Shown here piece by piece: positions 1 to 8,112 of a DNA stretch of 64,000 nt (positions are counted from its first letter, which is position 1; every line of letters starts with the position of its first letter). The notes under the pieces were generated by a model. The model made no database searches. It worked only from the letters and a program-made list of their open reading frames with translations, and was not told the DNA's origin. The position numbers were made by a program, and so were the translations under genes. The stretch comes from Gordonia sp. X0973. Lineage in GTDB: Bacteria; Actinomycetota; Actinomycetes; Mycobacteriales; Mycobacteriaceae. Location of the stretch: NCBI RefSeq assembly GCF_013348785.1, contig NZ_CP054691.1, positions 930,001 to 994,000 on the forward strand. Reading direction: 5' to 3'.

Positions 1-169
1 TGGGGCCGCCGGCGACGCGCAGCGCGAAACCGATGGCCAGGATCGCGTACAGCCACCACTGGTTGACGACGATCGACGCGATCGCGAGCAGGATCACCAG
101 TCCCGCGGTCGCGCGGGCCGCGTAGTCGTTGACCGGGTTGGGGAAGGCGAAAGCCTCGCGCACCGACAT
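1..169 (-). CDS. DUF4395 family membrane protein, N-terminal part
   Basis: Only the first 56 or so codons are in the window; the gene runs off the left edge. The protein begins MSVREAFAFPNPVNDYAARA and continues into a hydrophobic segment (GLVILLAIASIVV), the usual opening of DUF4395 integral membrane proteins, whose function is unknown. The ATG is preceded by a good ribosome binding site (GGAGGTT, about 4 bases upstream). In many actinobacteria DUF4395 genes sit next to thioredoxin or sulfurtransferase genes, but the neighbour on that side is not visible. Confidence 0.75.
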   Translation of the reverse strand, partial: MSVREAFAFPNPVNDYAARATAGLVILLAIASIVVNQWWLYAILAIGFALRVAGGP

Positions 170-234
170 GGATAACCTCCGTTGAAAGACAACGACAAGG
201 TTAATCGCTGGTCAGCGATGGTGCCCAATTGCGA

Positions 235-771
235 TCAGGCTGAACGAAACCGGGTTTGCGCGGACTTTTCGCGGAAGTAGCCCCAGCCGAATCCGTAGGA
301 CACGATGACGGCGACCCCGAAGATGGCCAGCAACGCCGGGACGAACCAGGCGACGAAGTAGAGGGCGTGGCTGGCGTGGAACTTGTCGGCCATCGCGAGA
401 TAGGCGATGACGAGTGCGATCAACCCGATTTCGAGTATGACGGCGGTGGCCGCGGCGACTCCCCGCGCCACCGCGCTGAGGCCGGACAGACCGGCGGTGA
501 CCACGAGGAACAGCGAGAGCAGGATCCCGATGATCCCCATCCACGTCAGCGTCCACCCGAGGGCGTTCAGGCGGTAGTCGGGCTTCACGCCGTCGATCCA
601 GACCATGACCAGCACGACGAGCAGGTACACCAGCGTGATGCCGCCGAGCACGGCCGACGCGGCGATGGAGGCAGTCAGGGATGTCGGCCGCTTCACCGTC
701 GCACCTGTCGGTCCGAATGGGCCGGCCGGGCCGGGAAGATAGCCGGGGGCCGGGGGCACCGGGTGAGTCAC
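235..771 (-). CDS. Four-helix membrane protein of unknown function
   Basis: A 178-residue protein with a proline/glycine-rich cytoplasmic N-terminus (residues 1-25) followed by four hydrophobic segments, roughly residues 35-60, 73-95, 105-127 and 138-163. No catalytic motif is visible and I do not recognise the family. It overlaps the upstream gene by 4 bases (stop and start share ATGA), so the two are almost certainly translationally coupled. The short polar tail (REKSAQTRFRSA) suggests a cytoplasmic C-terminus. Confidence 0.7.
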   Translation of the reverse strand: MTHPVPPAPGYLPGPAGPFGPTGATVKRPTSLTASIAASAVLGGITLVYLLVVLVMVWIDGVKPDYRLNALGWTLTWMGIIGILLSLFLVVTAGLSGLSAVARGVAAATAVILEIGLIALVIAYLAMADKFHASHALYFVAWFVPALLAIFGVAVIVSYGFGWGYFREKSAQTRFRSA

Positions 772-1121
772 CGCGACTGCTCGTCGGGCAACGATTCGCC
801 CTCGATCTCGGCGTCGAGGATCTCGACGGTCGATGCCGGCGGTGCCAACGCCTCCGGCTCGTCGTCGGCCAGGCGGTCGGCGGCCATCTGGTCGAGTCGC
901 TCGGAGTCCGCCTTGGCCCGCTTGGCCGCCTCGCGCATCTCGAAGCCGTCGGTGACGAGTTCACCGATCTCCCGGGCGACGTCGGCGACGGCGGTCGTGA
1001 TGATCGTGGCTATCCGGCCGACGCGTGTCGCGGTCCCCTCCACGGCCTGCTGGGCAAGGTCCTTGTTGCGCTCGAGTGCGGCGGCGTCGAGCTTCCGCCG
1101 CGGCTGGATGTCGTCGCTCAT
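768..1121 (-). CDS. Conserved hypothetical protein, soluble, charged
   Basis: A 117-residue protein without signal peptide or membrane segment, rich in Ala, Glu and Arg, probably mostly helical (residues 10-85) with an acidic, disordered tail. I cannot assign a function. It precedes and overlaps by 4 bases the four-helix membrane protein, so the pair probably acts together, perhaps as a membrane protein and its cytoplasmic partner. The overlap is seen; the partnership is inference. Confidence 0.65.
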   Translation of the reverse strand: MSDDIQPRRKLDAAALERNKDLAQQAVEGTATRVGRIATIITTAVADVAREIGELVTDGFEMREAAKRAKADSERLDQMAADRLADDEPEALAPPASTVEILDAEIEGESLPDEQSR

Positions 1122-1152
1122 GTCCGTAATCCTAGTGCCCCGTGGCAGAACA

Positions 1153-1506
1153 CTAGAAGCCCTGCATCCGCCGACGGTAGGCGCCGTAACGGAACCGGTC
1201 GCCGTAGTAGTACCAGCCGATGCAGCTGAGGCCGAGAACGACGAGGACGAGGGCGGCCAGCAGGATGGGAACCAGCCACCCGAAGGTCCAGGTGGTGGTG
1301 CTCGAAAAGTATCGGCCGTTGCGCGCGGACCACACCGCCAGAGCGACGAGGAGGGGTTCCAGCAGAAGCAGGAACCCGATGGCGTTGCCGCGGCTCAGAC
1401 CGCTGACGAGCGATCCGAGCGACGTGAGCAGGATGAACATCGCGAGGACGACCGCGGTGAACGGCGCGAACCCGATCAGGTAGTCCCCCACGTCGACGTG
1501 GCGCAT
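1153..1506 (-). CDS. Small membrane protein, possible frameshifted gene
   Basis: From ATG 1506 this reads a 117-residue protein with three hydrophobic segments (about residues 14-38, 45-60 and 78-102) and a basic, Tyr-rich tail. No good ribosome binding site precedes the ATG. Upstream, in another frame, an ATG at 1642 opens a stretch with good coding character (MSLSGKESRIDYDKLALRV, then a Pro/Gly-rich linker) that would run into this frame if one base were changed in the run of five C at 1485-1489. The real gene may therefore be 1153-1642 with a frameshift or sequencing error. Function unknown. Confidence 0.5.
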   Translation of the reverse strand: MRHVDVGDYLIGFAPFTAVVLAMFILLTSLGSLVSGLSRGNAIGFLLLLEPLLVALAVWSARNGRYFSSTTTWTFGWLVPILLAALVLVVLGLSCIGWYYYGDRFRYGAYRRRMQGF

Positions 1507-1529
1507 ATCCGGCGGGTTGGCCCTGCGCA

Positions 1530-1564
1530 CAACCGCCGGGCACGGGTTGCGTGCCCGGCGGTTG
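1530..1564. terminator. Strong hairpin, possible terminator
   Basis: A perfect 14-bp inverted repeat (CAACCGCCGGGCAC and its complement) around a 7-base loop, extended by 3 more pairs after one mismatch. It lies about 120 bases beyond the desaturase stop codon and could end that transcript. There is no T-tract, and it would lie inside the longer frameshifted reading of the neighbouring membrane protein, where it would encode the Pro/Gly linker. Confidence 0.45.
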
Positions 1565-1683
1565 CGCGGGTGAGACGACGACCGGCACGCGGAGCGCGAG
1601 TTTGTCGTAGTCGATCCGGGATTCCTTCCCGCTGAGACTCATGACGGTGAGCGTACCGTCGGGTCGTCGGCGGAGTCGGTCCC

Positions 1684-2871
1684 TCAACTGGCCTTCGCGG
1701 CGGCCTGACGCTCGATGTTGACGACGAGGTCGTCGTCGTCGCGGGTCCACGAGTTCGGCAGGCTCAGCTTGGCGATCTTCTTCCACGTGGAGCCGAGCTG
1801 GGAGCGCAGGTTGCCGGTGTTGTACGGCAGGCCGTGGCGCTCGCAGATCTCCTGGACCTCCGCCGCCATCTCCGGGTATCGGTTGGCCGGGACGTCGGGG
1901 AACAGGTGGTGCTCGATCTGGTGGGACAGGTTGCCACTCATGATGTGGAAGAGTTCGCCGCCCTCGATGTTGGCCGACCCGAGCATCTGGCGGATGTACC
2001 ACTCGCCGCGCGTCTCGTTCTCGGTCTCCTCCTTGGTGAAGGTCTGCGCACCGGTGGGGAAGTGGCCGCAGAAGATGATCGAGAAGGTCCACAGGTTGCG
2101 GACCAGGTTGGCCGCGGCGTTGCCCGCCAGCGTCGAGACGAACATCGGTCCGCTCAGCGCCGGGAAGATGACGTAGTCCTTGAGGACCTGCTTGCTGGCC
2201 TTACGCCACATGCCCTTGACGAGGCCCTTGACGTCGGACCACTTGCGCTCGCCGGACATGACGCGCTCCACCTCGAGGTCGTGCAGCATGACGCCCCACT
2301 CGAACAGCAGCATCAGTGCGGCCGCGTAGCCCAGATTGCCCAGGTAGTAGGGGTTCCACTTCTGGTCGCGGGCCATGCGCAGGATGCCGTAGCCCACGTC
2401 GCGGTCCTCGCCGACGATGTTGGTGTAGGTGTGGTGCATGTAGTTGTGGCTGTGCTTCCACTGGTCGGCCGGGCACACGGTGTCCCACTCGAATTCGCGG
2501 GAGTTGTAGGTGTCCTCGCGCATCCAGTCGTATTGACCGTGCATGACGTTGTGGCCGATCTCCATGTTGTCGAGGATCTTCGACGCGCCGAGCATGCCGA
2601 CGGCGGCGATCCACGCGGGCGGGAACCAGCCGGCGTACATCAGGGCGCGGCCGCCGATTTCCAGGCCGCGCTGCCAGCGGATGATCTTGTAGATGTATTC
2701 GCGGTCGGAGTCGCCGACGTCGGCCATGATGCGGGCGCGCAGCTCCTCGAGCTCACGGCCGATCTGCTCGACCTGCTCGTGGGTCAGGTCGACCGTCTTG
2801 ATGGGCTCGGCCTCGGTCTTGGTCTTGGTGGACTTCGCGGCCTCGAAGTAGTCGCTGATCTGAATAGCCAT
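1684..2871 (-). CDS. Membrane-bound acyl-CoA delta-9 desaturase, DesA3-like
   Basis: A 395-residue fatty acid desaturase of the type of M. tuberculosis DesA3 (Rv3229c), which introduces a double bond into stearoyl- or palmitoyl-CoA at the membrane. All three histidine boxes that bind the di-iron centre are present: HNVMH at about 107-111, HSHNYMHH at 140-147 and HQIEHH at 317-322. Hydrophobic segments lie between them (about 80-100, 180-198, 240-270). Start chosen at ATG 2871, 2 bases after the stop of the reductase gene with GAGGTTT as binding site. The same frame stays open far upstream, but that part is antisense read-through of the reductase and regulator. Electrons come from the neighbouring reductase. 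Confidence 0.93.
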   Translation of the reverse strand: MAIQISDYFEAAKSTKTKTEAEPIKTVDLTHEQVEQIGRELEELRARIMADVGDSDREYIYKIIRWQRGLEIGGRALMYAGWFPPAWIAAVGMLGASKILDNMEIGHNVMHGQYDWMREDTYNSREFEWDTVCPADQWKHSHNYMHHTYTNIVGEDRDVGYGILRMARDQKWNPYYLGNLGYAAALMLLFEWGVMLHDLEVERVMSGERKWSDVKGLVKGMWRKASKQVLKDYVIFPALSGPMFVSTLAGNAAANLVRNLWTFSIIFCGHFPTGAQTFTKEETENETRGEWYIRQMLGSANIEGGELFHIMSGNLSHQIEHHLFPDVPANRYPEMAAEVQEICERHGLPYNTGNLRSQLGSTWKKIAKLSLPNSWTRDDDDLVVNIERQAAAKAS

Positions 2872-2873
2872 GG

Positions 2874-3947
2874 TTAAACCTCGATTTCGACGTCGCCAAC
2901 GGGGGTGTTGACGCAGAGCTGGATGTGGGTGTCGGCCTCGGTATCCGTTTCCCCGGTGAGGATGTTGCGGGTGCAACCGGACTTCTTGACCTTGGTGCAG
3001 GAGAAGCAGATGCCCATGCGGCAGCCGCTCTCGGGACTCAGACCGGCCGCCTCGGCCTGGTCGAGGATGGTGCGACCGTCGTTCTCGGCGGTGACCCCGG
3101 ACGAGATGAAACTCAGCTGTCCGGTGACGGGCGTGTTCGGGTCGACGGTGGGGACGGTCAGTGTGAACGCCTCGGTGTGCAGGCGGTCGGTGATGCCGGC
3201 CTGCTCGCAGTGGTCGCGGACGGCGTCCATGAGCGACGCCGGGCCGCAGAGGAAGACGTCGGCGCCGTCGAGGGCGACATCGGTCAGGTGCTTGCCGGTG
3301 AAGTGGTCCGGCGAGGCGCCCCGCGTGTAATGCAGGCGCAGGTCGACGTTCGGGTTGAGCGCCGCGATGGTGTGCAGCTCGGCGCGGTAGGCGACGTCGT
3401 CGGCCGATCGGGCGTAGTGGATGAAGGTCATCGTGCCGCGGTAGTTCCGGTCGATGAGTGTTCTCATCATTGAGAGAACGGGTGTAACACCGGATCCGCC
3501 GCTGATGAAGACGACGGAGTCGCCGAGTTCCTCGGGCAGCGTGAAGTCGCCTGCAGCCTGTTCGAGGCCGACGACCATGCCGAGGTGCGCCCGCTCGCGC
3601 AGGTGGCGCGAGACGAGCCCGCCGTCGTGGGCGGTGATCGTCAGCTCGATGTCCTGGTGGCGGTCGCCGGCGGTGTTGGCCGGGGAGAAGCAGCGGGACT
3701 GCCTGACACCGTCGATAACGGTGCTGAGCTGGACATACTGTCCGGCCCTGTGTCCCTTCCACTGTCGCGTCGGGCGCAGGGTGAGGGTGACCGTCCGATC
3801 CGTGGACCGGCGGATGCCGACGACCTCGGCGCGCAGATCGCGCCAGGTGAGCATCGGGTCGACGAGTTCGAGGTAGCGGTCTACCGGGTGGGGGGTGAGG
3901 GCGGCCTGGACGACCGATCCCACAAGTGTGGAGAGTCGGGTGCTCAT
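2874..3947 (-). CDS. Flavin/2Fe-2S oxidoreductase, electron donor to the desaturase
   Basis: A 357-residue ferredoxin-NADP reductase-type protein fused to a C-terminal plant-type ferredoxin, resembling Rv3230c, the partner of DesA3. The FAD domain includes RCFSPAN (about residue 85-91), the NAD(P) domain starts at ISGGSGVTPVLSM and ends with LCGPASLMD, and the C-terminal domain carries the cluster ligands in CRMGICFSC followed by a distant Cys (HIQLCV). It is the first gene of a two-gene operon, 2 bases before the desaturase, and divergent from the TetR gene with an operator in the 100-base gap. Confidence 0.92.
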   Translation of the reverse strand: MSTRLSTLVGSVVQAALTPHPVDRYLELVDPMLTWRDLRAEVVGIRRSTDRTVTLTLRPTRQWKGHRAGQYVQLSTVIDGVRQSRCFSPANTAGDRHQDIELTITAHDGGLVSRHLRERAHLGMVVGLEQAAGDFTLPEELGDSVVFISGGSGVTPVLSMMRTLIDRNYRGTMTFIHYARSADDVAYRAELHTIAALNPNVDLRLHYTRGASPDHFTGKHLTDVALDGADVFLCGPASLMDAVRDHCEQAGITDRLHTEAFTLTVPTVDPNTPVTGQLSFISSGVTAENDGRTILDQAEAAGLSPESGCRMGICFSCTKVKKSGCTRNILTGETDTEADTHIQLCVNTPVGDVEIEV

Positions 3948-3986
3948 GAGTGATAGCCTCCTGGGTGGGCCGATTGGGTCCTTCTA

Positions 3987-4006
3987 CAGTGAACGACCGT
4001 ACACTG
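3987..4006. promoter_or_regulatory. Palindromic operator between desaturase operon and TetR gene
   Basis: Imperfect 20-bp palindrome CAGTGAACGACCGTACACTG: arms CAGTG-a-ACG and CGT-a-CACTG around a central AC. It sits about 40 bases upstream of the reductase start and 46 upstream of the TetR start, so one bound repressor could control both. The AGTGAAC-type arm resembles sites described for DesT-like regulators of unsaturated fatty acid synthesis. The match is seen; the regulator assignment is inference. Confidence 0.6.
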
Positions 4007-4051
4007 AAAAGTGTGCCACATGTAGCCAATGGTTCGTCAAGGGAGATTCTT

Positions 4052-4789
4052 GTGACGGCCGTCACCGCCGTACACTCGTCGCTTGTGAACAAGGCTGACC
4101 CTCCACGTGACCGGCAGCGCGCCGGCCGATCGAAGGGGGCCGAGCGTGCGCGCGAGCCCGAGTCCCGGGCCGAGAAGAAGAACCGCACCCGCCAGGCGCT
4201 GTTGGACACGACGATGGAGTTGGTCGCCGACCGCAGCTTCTCGGGGCTGAGCCTGCGCGAGGTCGCGCGCGGCGCGGGGATCGTGCCCACGGCCTTCTAT
4301 CGCCACTTCACGTCGATGGAGGATCTCGGCGTCACCCTGGTCGAGGATTCGATGCGGGTGCTGCGCCGGACCCTGCGCGAGGGTCGTCGAGACCTGGCGG
4401 CCCGCAACGCCTTGCCGACGGCGACGAACTCGTTGGAGATCCTTCTCGACCACATGCGCGACAACGAGGCGCAATTCCGCTTCCTCGTCCGCGAACAGCA
4501 CGGCGGGGTCCCGGAGATCCGCCGTGCCATCGACACCGAGCTGCGCCTCTTCGCCAAGGAGCTGGCGATCGACCTGGCCCGGGTCCCCGACCTCGCGAAG
4601 TGGGGGGCCGGCGATTTGGAGCTGGCCGCCGACCTCATCGTGACGATCATGCTGACTGCCGTCGCCGACCTGCTCGACGGCGAATACCGCGGTGCCGCGG
4701 TGGAGTCGGAGGTGCTCGACCGGGCCAAGCGACAGCTCGTCCTGGTATTCCTCGGGATGAACGACTGGGACGCGACGCGCAACGTCTGA
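4052..4789 (+). CDS. TetR-family regulator, probably of the desaturase operon
   Basis: A 245-residue repressor. Residues about 30-90 form the TetR helix-turn-helix domain (TRQALLDTTMELVADRSF, then LSLREVARGAGIVPTAFYRHF), followed by an all-helical ligand-binding domain. Start chosen at GTG 4052, with GGGAGA five bases upstream. The longer reading from 3950 would run through the operator and promoter. Position and divergent orientation suggest it senses acyl-CoA and represses the reductase-desaturase operon and itself, as DesT-type regulators do elsewhere. FasR-like function is an alternative. Confidence 0.82.
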   Translation: MTAVTAVHSSLVNKADPPRDRQRAGRSKGAERAREPESRAEKKNRTRQALLDTTMELVADRSFSGLSLREVARGAGIVPTAFYRHFTSMEDLGVTLVEDSMRVLRRTLREGRRDLAARNALPTATNSLEILLDHMRDNEAQFRFLVREQHGGVPEIRRAIDTELRLFAKELAIDLARVPDLAKWGAGDLELAADLIVTIMLTAVADLLDGEYRGAAVESEVLDRAKRQLVLVFLGMNDWDATRNV

Positions 4790-4850
4790 CCGGCGGTGGC
4801 CTGATTCGATCGCGGGGCGAATCGGACAGCGTGGGCGTTAGTCTGCTCGC

Positions 4851-6287
4851 ATGGCAGACGGAGACCGCACCGGCTCGACCTTTGGTCGCTACGAGCTGGG
4901 CGAGCTATTGGGGCGCGGCGGGATGGGCGAGGTGTACCGCGCGGTCGACACGGAGAAGGATCGCACCGTAGCGCTCAAGTTGCTGCCCGCGGCGCTCGCC
5001 GCCGACGACTCCTACGTCGAGCGGTTTCGGCGCGAGTCGCGGGCGGTCGCCCGGCTCGATGAACCGCACATCATCCCCATCCACGACTTCGGCGAGATCG
5101 ACGGGACGCTCTATCTGGACATGCGCATCGTCGACGGCGCCGATCTACGGTCGACGATCCGCGGCACCGGAAAGCTGGCGCCGCCGCGGGTGGTCGCGAT
5201 CATCGAGCAGGTCGGCGCCGCCCTCGGCGCCGCGCATGCCGCGGGAATCGTCCACCGCGACGTCAAGCCGGAGAACATTCTCCTGACGCCCAGTGACTTC
5301 GCCTACCTCGTCGACTTCGGCATCGCCCAGGACGCCGACACCGCGCAACCGCAGCTGACACAAGTCGGCACCACCGTCGGATCGGTCGCCTATATCGCAC
5401 CGGAACTCTTCGACGACGAGGAGGCGACATCGGCGAGCGATGTCTACGGTCTTGCCGTCGTCGCATACGAGGCGCTGACCGGGCGTGGACCTCACCCCGC
5501 CGCGACGAAGGCGGCGGCGATCAAATCGGCACTGCTGGATACCCCGGTCTTGCCGAGCACGCTCGACCCGAGCCTGCCCGTCGGATTCGACGACGTCCTG
5601 CTGCGGGGTCTCGCTCGAGATCCGGCGCAGCGATATGCTGGTGCCGGCGAGTTCGCCGCCGCGGCGCGCGCGGCCCTGGACACCGGCACCGGGTGGAGTG
5701 AGACCGAGACCGTGGCGTATCCGGTACCGGATGCTCCGCCGCCGGATGCGCCCACGTGGGACATGACCAAAGCGATGCCGGCGCCGGTGCGGCACACGGG
5801 AGCGCAGGTCGGCTCCACGGCCTCGCCACCGCCGACCGGATTGGCGTACGGGGCCTATCCGTCCGGATCGGCGTATGCCGTGACGCCGAAGAGTCGCGGC
5901 GGCAACCAGGTTCTCATCGGGGTGCTGGCGGCGCTCGTCGTCGTCGCGTTGGGTGTTGGCGGATACTTTGCGTGGAGTTCGCTGCGCGGGGACTCGGCAG
6001 CGTCGCCGCCGGTGACGGTCACCGAGACGACATCGGCCGGACCGGCGATCCCGCCACCGGATTCGGTTCCGTGCGATACGACGGTCGGCGTCGGTACCAG
6101 TGTGACGTCCTGTCCGTTCGCCGCTGCGGTGCGTGACGCCTACCTTGCTGCGGGGGCCAAGGGGCAGGCCCGGACGGTGACTGCGTACAGTCCCGTCACC
6201 GGTCAGAGTTACAGCATGAGTTGTCTGCCCGAGCAGGGGATCGTGGTGTGTCGCGGCGGCAACGATGCGGTCGTCCATATCTACTAG
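4851..6287 (+). CDS. Transmembrane Ser/Thr protein kinase, PknE/PknH type
   Basis: A 478-residue receptor kinase. The kinase domain shows the glycine loop GRGGMGEVY (21-29), catalytic Lys43, the catalytic loop HRDVKPEN (135-142), DFG (155-157) and APE (184-186). A Pro-rich juxtamembrane linker (about 285-350) leads to one membrane segment (about 354-375). The extracellular domain of about 100 residues has four Cys (PCDTT, TSCPF, SMSCLPE, VVCRGG), probably two disulfides, as in PknE/PknH sensor domains. The ligand is unknown. The next gene begins 4 bases after the stop. Confidence 0.92.
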   Translation: MADGDRTGSTFGRYELGELLGRGGMGEVYRAVDTEKDRTVALKLLPAALAADDSYVERFRRESRAVARLDEPHIIPIHDFGEIDGTLYLDMRIVDGADLRSTIRGTGKLAPPRVVAIIEQVGAALGAAHAAGIVHRDVKPENILLTPSDFAYLVDFGIAQDADTAQPQLTQVGTTVGSVAYIAPELFDDEEATSASDVYGLAVVAYEALTGRGPHPAATKAAAIKSALLDTPVLPSTLDPSLPVGFDDVLLRGLARDPAQRYAGAGEFAAAARAALDTGTGWSETETVAYPVPDAPPPDAPTWDMTKAMPAPVRHTGAQVGSTASPPPTGLAYGAYPSGSAYAVTPKSRGGNQVLIGVLAALVVVALGVGGYFAWSSLRGDSAASPPVTVTETTSAGPAIPPPDSVPCDTTVGVGTSVTSCPFAAAVRDAYLAAGAKGQARTVTAYSPVTGQSYSMSCLPEQGIVVCRGGNDAVVHIY

Positions 6288-6291
6288 AGGT

Positions 6292-7221
6292 ATGAGTAGT
6301 CGTCGCGCCGTCCCGGCGATCGCCCTGACTGTCGTCGGTCTCTCGGCTGGGTTGCTGTCCTCCGGCTGTGCCTCCGACGGCGAGTCCGATTCGAGCGGCA
6401 CGTCGTCGAGCGCGTACGCGACCTCGTCGTCGGCACCGGTGTCGACGACGAGGCGTCCGGCACCCGGGCCGTCGCGGGCGAAGGCCTTGGCAGCGCTCGG
6501 TGCCGGCGCATTGGGGTTGAACAAGAGCCTCGAGCCGTTGGGGCTGAACCAGAAGGTCGTGGTCGCCATCGCCCCGGTCGGGCGGGTCGACGAGCCCATC
6601 GTCATCGGCGACAACAAGCCGGCACAGGTCGCGTGGTCGACGATCAAGGTGCCGTTGGCCATCGCCGCGGAGCGCAAACACCGCGGGCCGATGCCGCAGA
6701 CGGTCGCCGCCATCGTCGCGTCGGATAACGAGGCAGCGCAGGCGCTGTGGGCTTCGTTGGGCGACGGCCAACAGGCTTCGGCAGCCGTGACGGCGGTGCT
6801 CCGCGAGGCCGGCGACCGTCGCACGGTGGTCCCGGCGACCCCGAAGCGCCCGCCGTACACGGTCTTCGGACAGACGACCTGGAGTGCCGAGAACGCCGCC
6901 CGCTTCACGGCGGGCATGGCCTGCCTGCCCGACAGCGCCCGGGTGCGACAGCTGATGGGGAAGGTCGACGCCGAGCAACGGTGGGGTGCGGCGACTTTGG
7001 GCGCGCGCGCCGGAGTCAAGGGTGGTTGGGGTCCGGGCACGGGCGGCGGCTATGTGGTGCGCCAACTCGCCTTGATCACCCATCGGGACGGATCGCAGAC
7101 CGCCGCGGCGATCGTCACCTTCGGTTCCGGGACGTCGATGGCGAGCGGGACCTCGGCGTTGAACCACGTCGGCGCCTGGCTGGCGAAGCAGGAAAAGAAC
7201 CTGCCGCGCGGATACTGCTAG
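6292..7221 (+). CDS. Beta-lactamase/transpeptidase-fold lipoprotein
   Basis: A 309-residue lipoprotein. The signal peptide ends in a lipobox (LLSSGC, lipidated Cys26), followed by a Ser/Thr/Pro linker to about residue 65. The rest has the three motifs of the penicillin-recognising serine fold in order: STIK (116-119), SDN (144-146) and KGG (243-245). It may be a class A beta-lactamase relative or a peptidoglycan-interacting enzyme. It lacks the Glu-containing omega-loop motif I would expect in a true beta-lactamase, so activity is open. It begins 4 bases after the kinase gene and is probably co-transcribed. A longer start at 6265 would overlap the kinase and skip the signal peptide start. Confidence 0.78.
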   Translation: MSSRRAVPAIALTVVGLSAGLLSSGCASDGESDSSGTSSSAYATSSSAPVSTTRRPAPGPSRAKALAALGAGALGLNKSLEPLGLNQKVVVAIAPVGRVDEPIVIGDNKPAQVAWSTIKVPLAIAAERKHRGPMPQTVAAIVASDNEAAQALWASLGDGQQASAAVTAVLREAGDRRTVVPATPKRPPYTVFGQTTWSAENAARFTAGMACLPDSARVRQLMGKVDAEQRWGAATLGARAGVKGGWGPGTGGGYVVRQLALITHRDGSQTAAAIVTFGSGTSMASGTSALNHVGAWLAKQEKNLPRGYC

Positions 7222-7382
7222 CACCCCACAGCCCGTTCACCGTCTATTCATAGCTTTGGCGCCATTGATTCACCGCAAACCTCGCTGGGGTAACCAAACG
7301 GACATTTCGTCTCCGTAACGTTCGGCGCGTTGTCGGGCTCGCAGAGCCCCAAAGCACGCCCTCACGAGGAGAAGAAACGAGA

Positions 7383-8069
7383 ATGAGCGCATTCACCGGT
7401 GCCGCAAAGCGCCTGGTCGTCGGTGTGGCTGTGGTTCCCGCCGCGATCGCCGCACTTGCCGTCAGCGGGACGACGACGGCCACTGCCGACACTTTCGTCC
7501 GTCTGCCGAACGGCACCGCCAAGTCGGGCGGAATCACCATCATCAAGACCGGCGAAACCGCACGAGTCGCCCCGTCGATTGCCGCCAACGGCGCCGGTCG
7601 CTCGGCCTGGCTGTCGGGCAAGGCCAAGGTGCTGGCCCCGCATATCGAGAAGAAGGAAGCCGGCCCCAACAACGGCCCGCGCGGCGAGGATGCGATGCCA
7701 GGTTCGAACGGCGCCTCGACGACCGGTGCCGCGGCTTCGCTGACCGTCGGATACGTAGTCGGCTGCCAGGTCAACCTCGGCAACCTCGACGCGGGGATCA
7801 CCGGTTCGATCCCGAGCCTCGCGAACCCGGAACCCGGCCTAGGCGGAGCCCTCAGCCTTCCGCTGTCGCCGGGCAAGGTGCAGTACGTCACGATCGAGAA
7901 GAAGCAGCTCGAAGAGCCGGGCGACTATTTCTTCAACTGGGATCGCGCCCAGCTGGAGATCGCCGGTTGCGCCGGGCACGCCCAGGCCCGGTCTTTCGTG
8001 ATCGTCGAGACCACCGGTGACAACCACCAGAAGGTCAGCCTCTTCGGCAAGCGCTTCTCCGTCGGCTGA
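7383..8069 (+). CDS. MspA-family porin, A-type subunit (first copy)
   Basis: A 228-residue mycobacterial-type outer-membrane porin with an N-terminal signal peptide cleaved near TATADT (about residue 35). The mature part carries the family pattern VRLPNGT, GRSAWLSGK, YVVGCQVNLG and the C-terminal half ending QARSFVIVETTGDNHQKVSLFGKRFSVG. MspA-type subunits form an octameric goblet channel for small hydrophilic solutes. Strong ribosome binding site (GAGGAGAAG). It is followed 43 bases later by the B-type gene. The A-type has an insertion with PNNGPRGED, shared with the second A copy and absent from both B copies. Confidence 0.93.
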   Translation: MSAFTGAAKRLVVGVAVVPAAIAALAVSGTTTATADTFVRLPNGTAKSGGITIIKTGETARVAPSIAANGAGRSAWLSGKAKVLAPHIEKKEAGPNNGPRGEDAMPGSNGASTTGAAASLTVGYVVGCQVNLGNLDAGITGSIPSLANPEPGLGGALSLPLSPGKVQYVTIEKKQLEEPGDYFFNWDRAQLEIAGCAGHAQARSFVIVETTGDNHQKVSLFGKRFSVG

Positions 8070-8112
8070 TCCCCGCCCACAGACATTTCAGACTCGGAAA
8101 TAGAGGAACACC

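Noticed and set aside
2872..4290. N-terminal 473-residue extension of the desaturase frame
   Set aside because: It is an antisense or out-of-frame reading of the reductase and regulator genes in high-GC DNA; the true start is ATG 2871.
5145..7040. 631-residue minus-strand frame over the kinase and lipoprotein genes
   Set aside because: No domain, Arg/Pro-rich, antisense to two well-supported genes.
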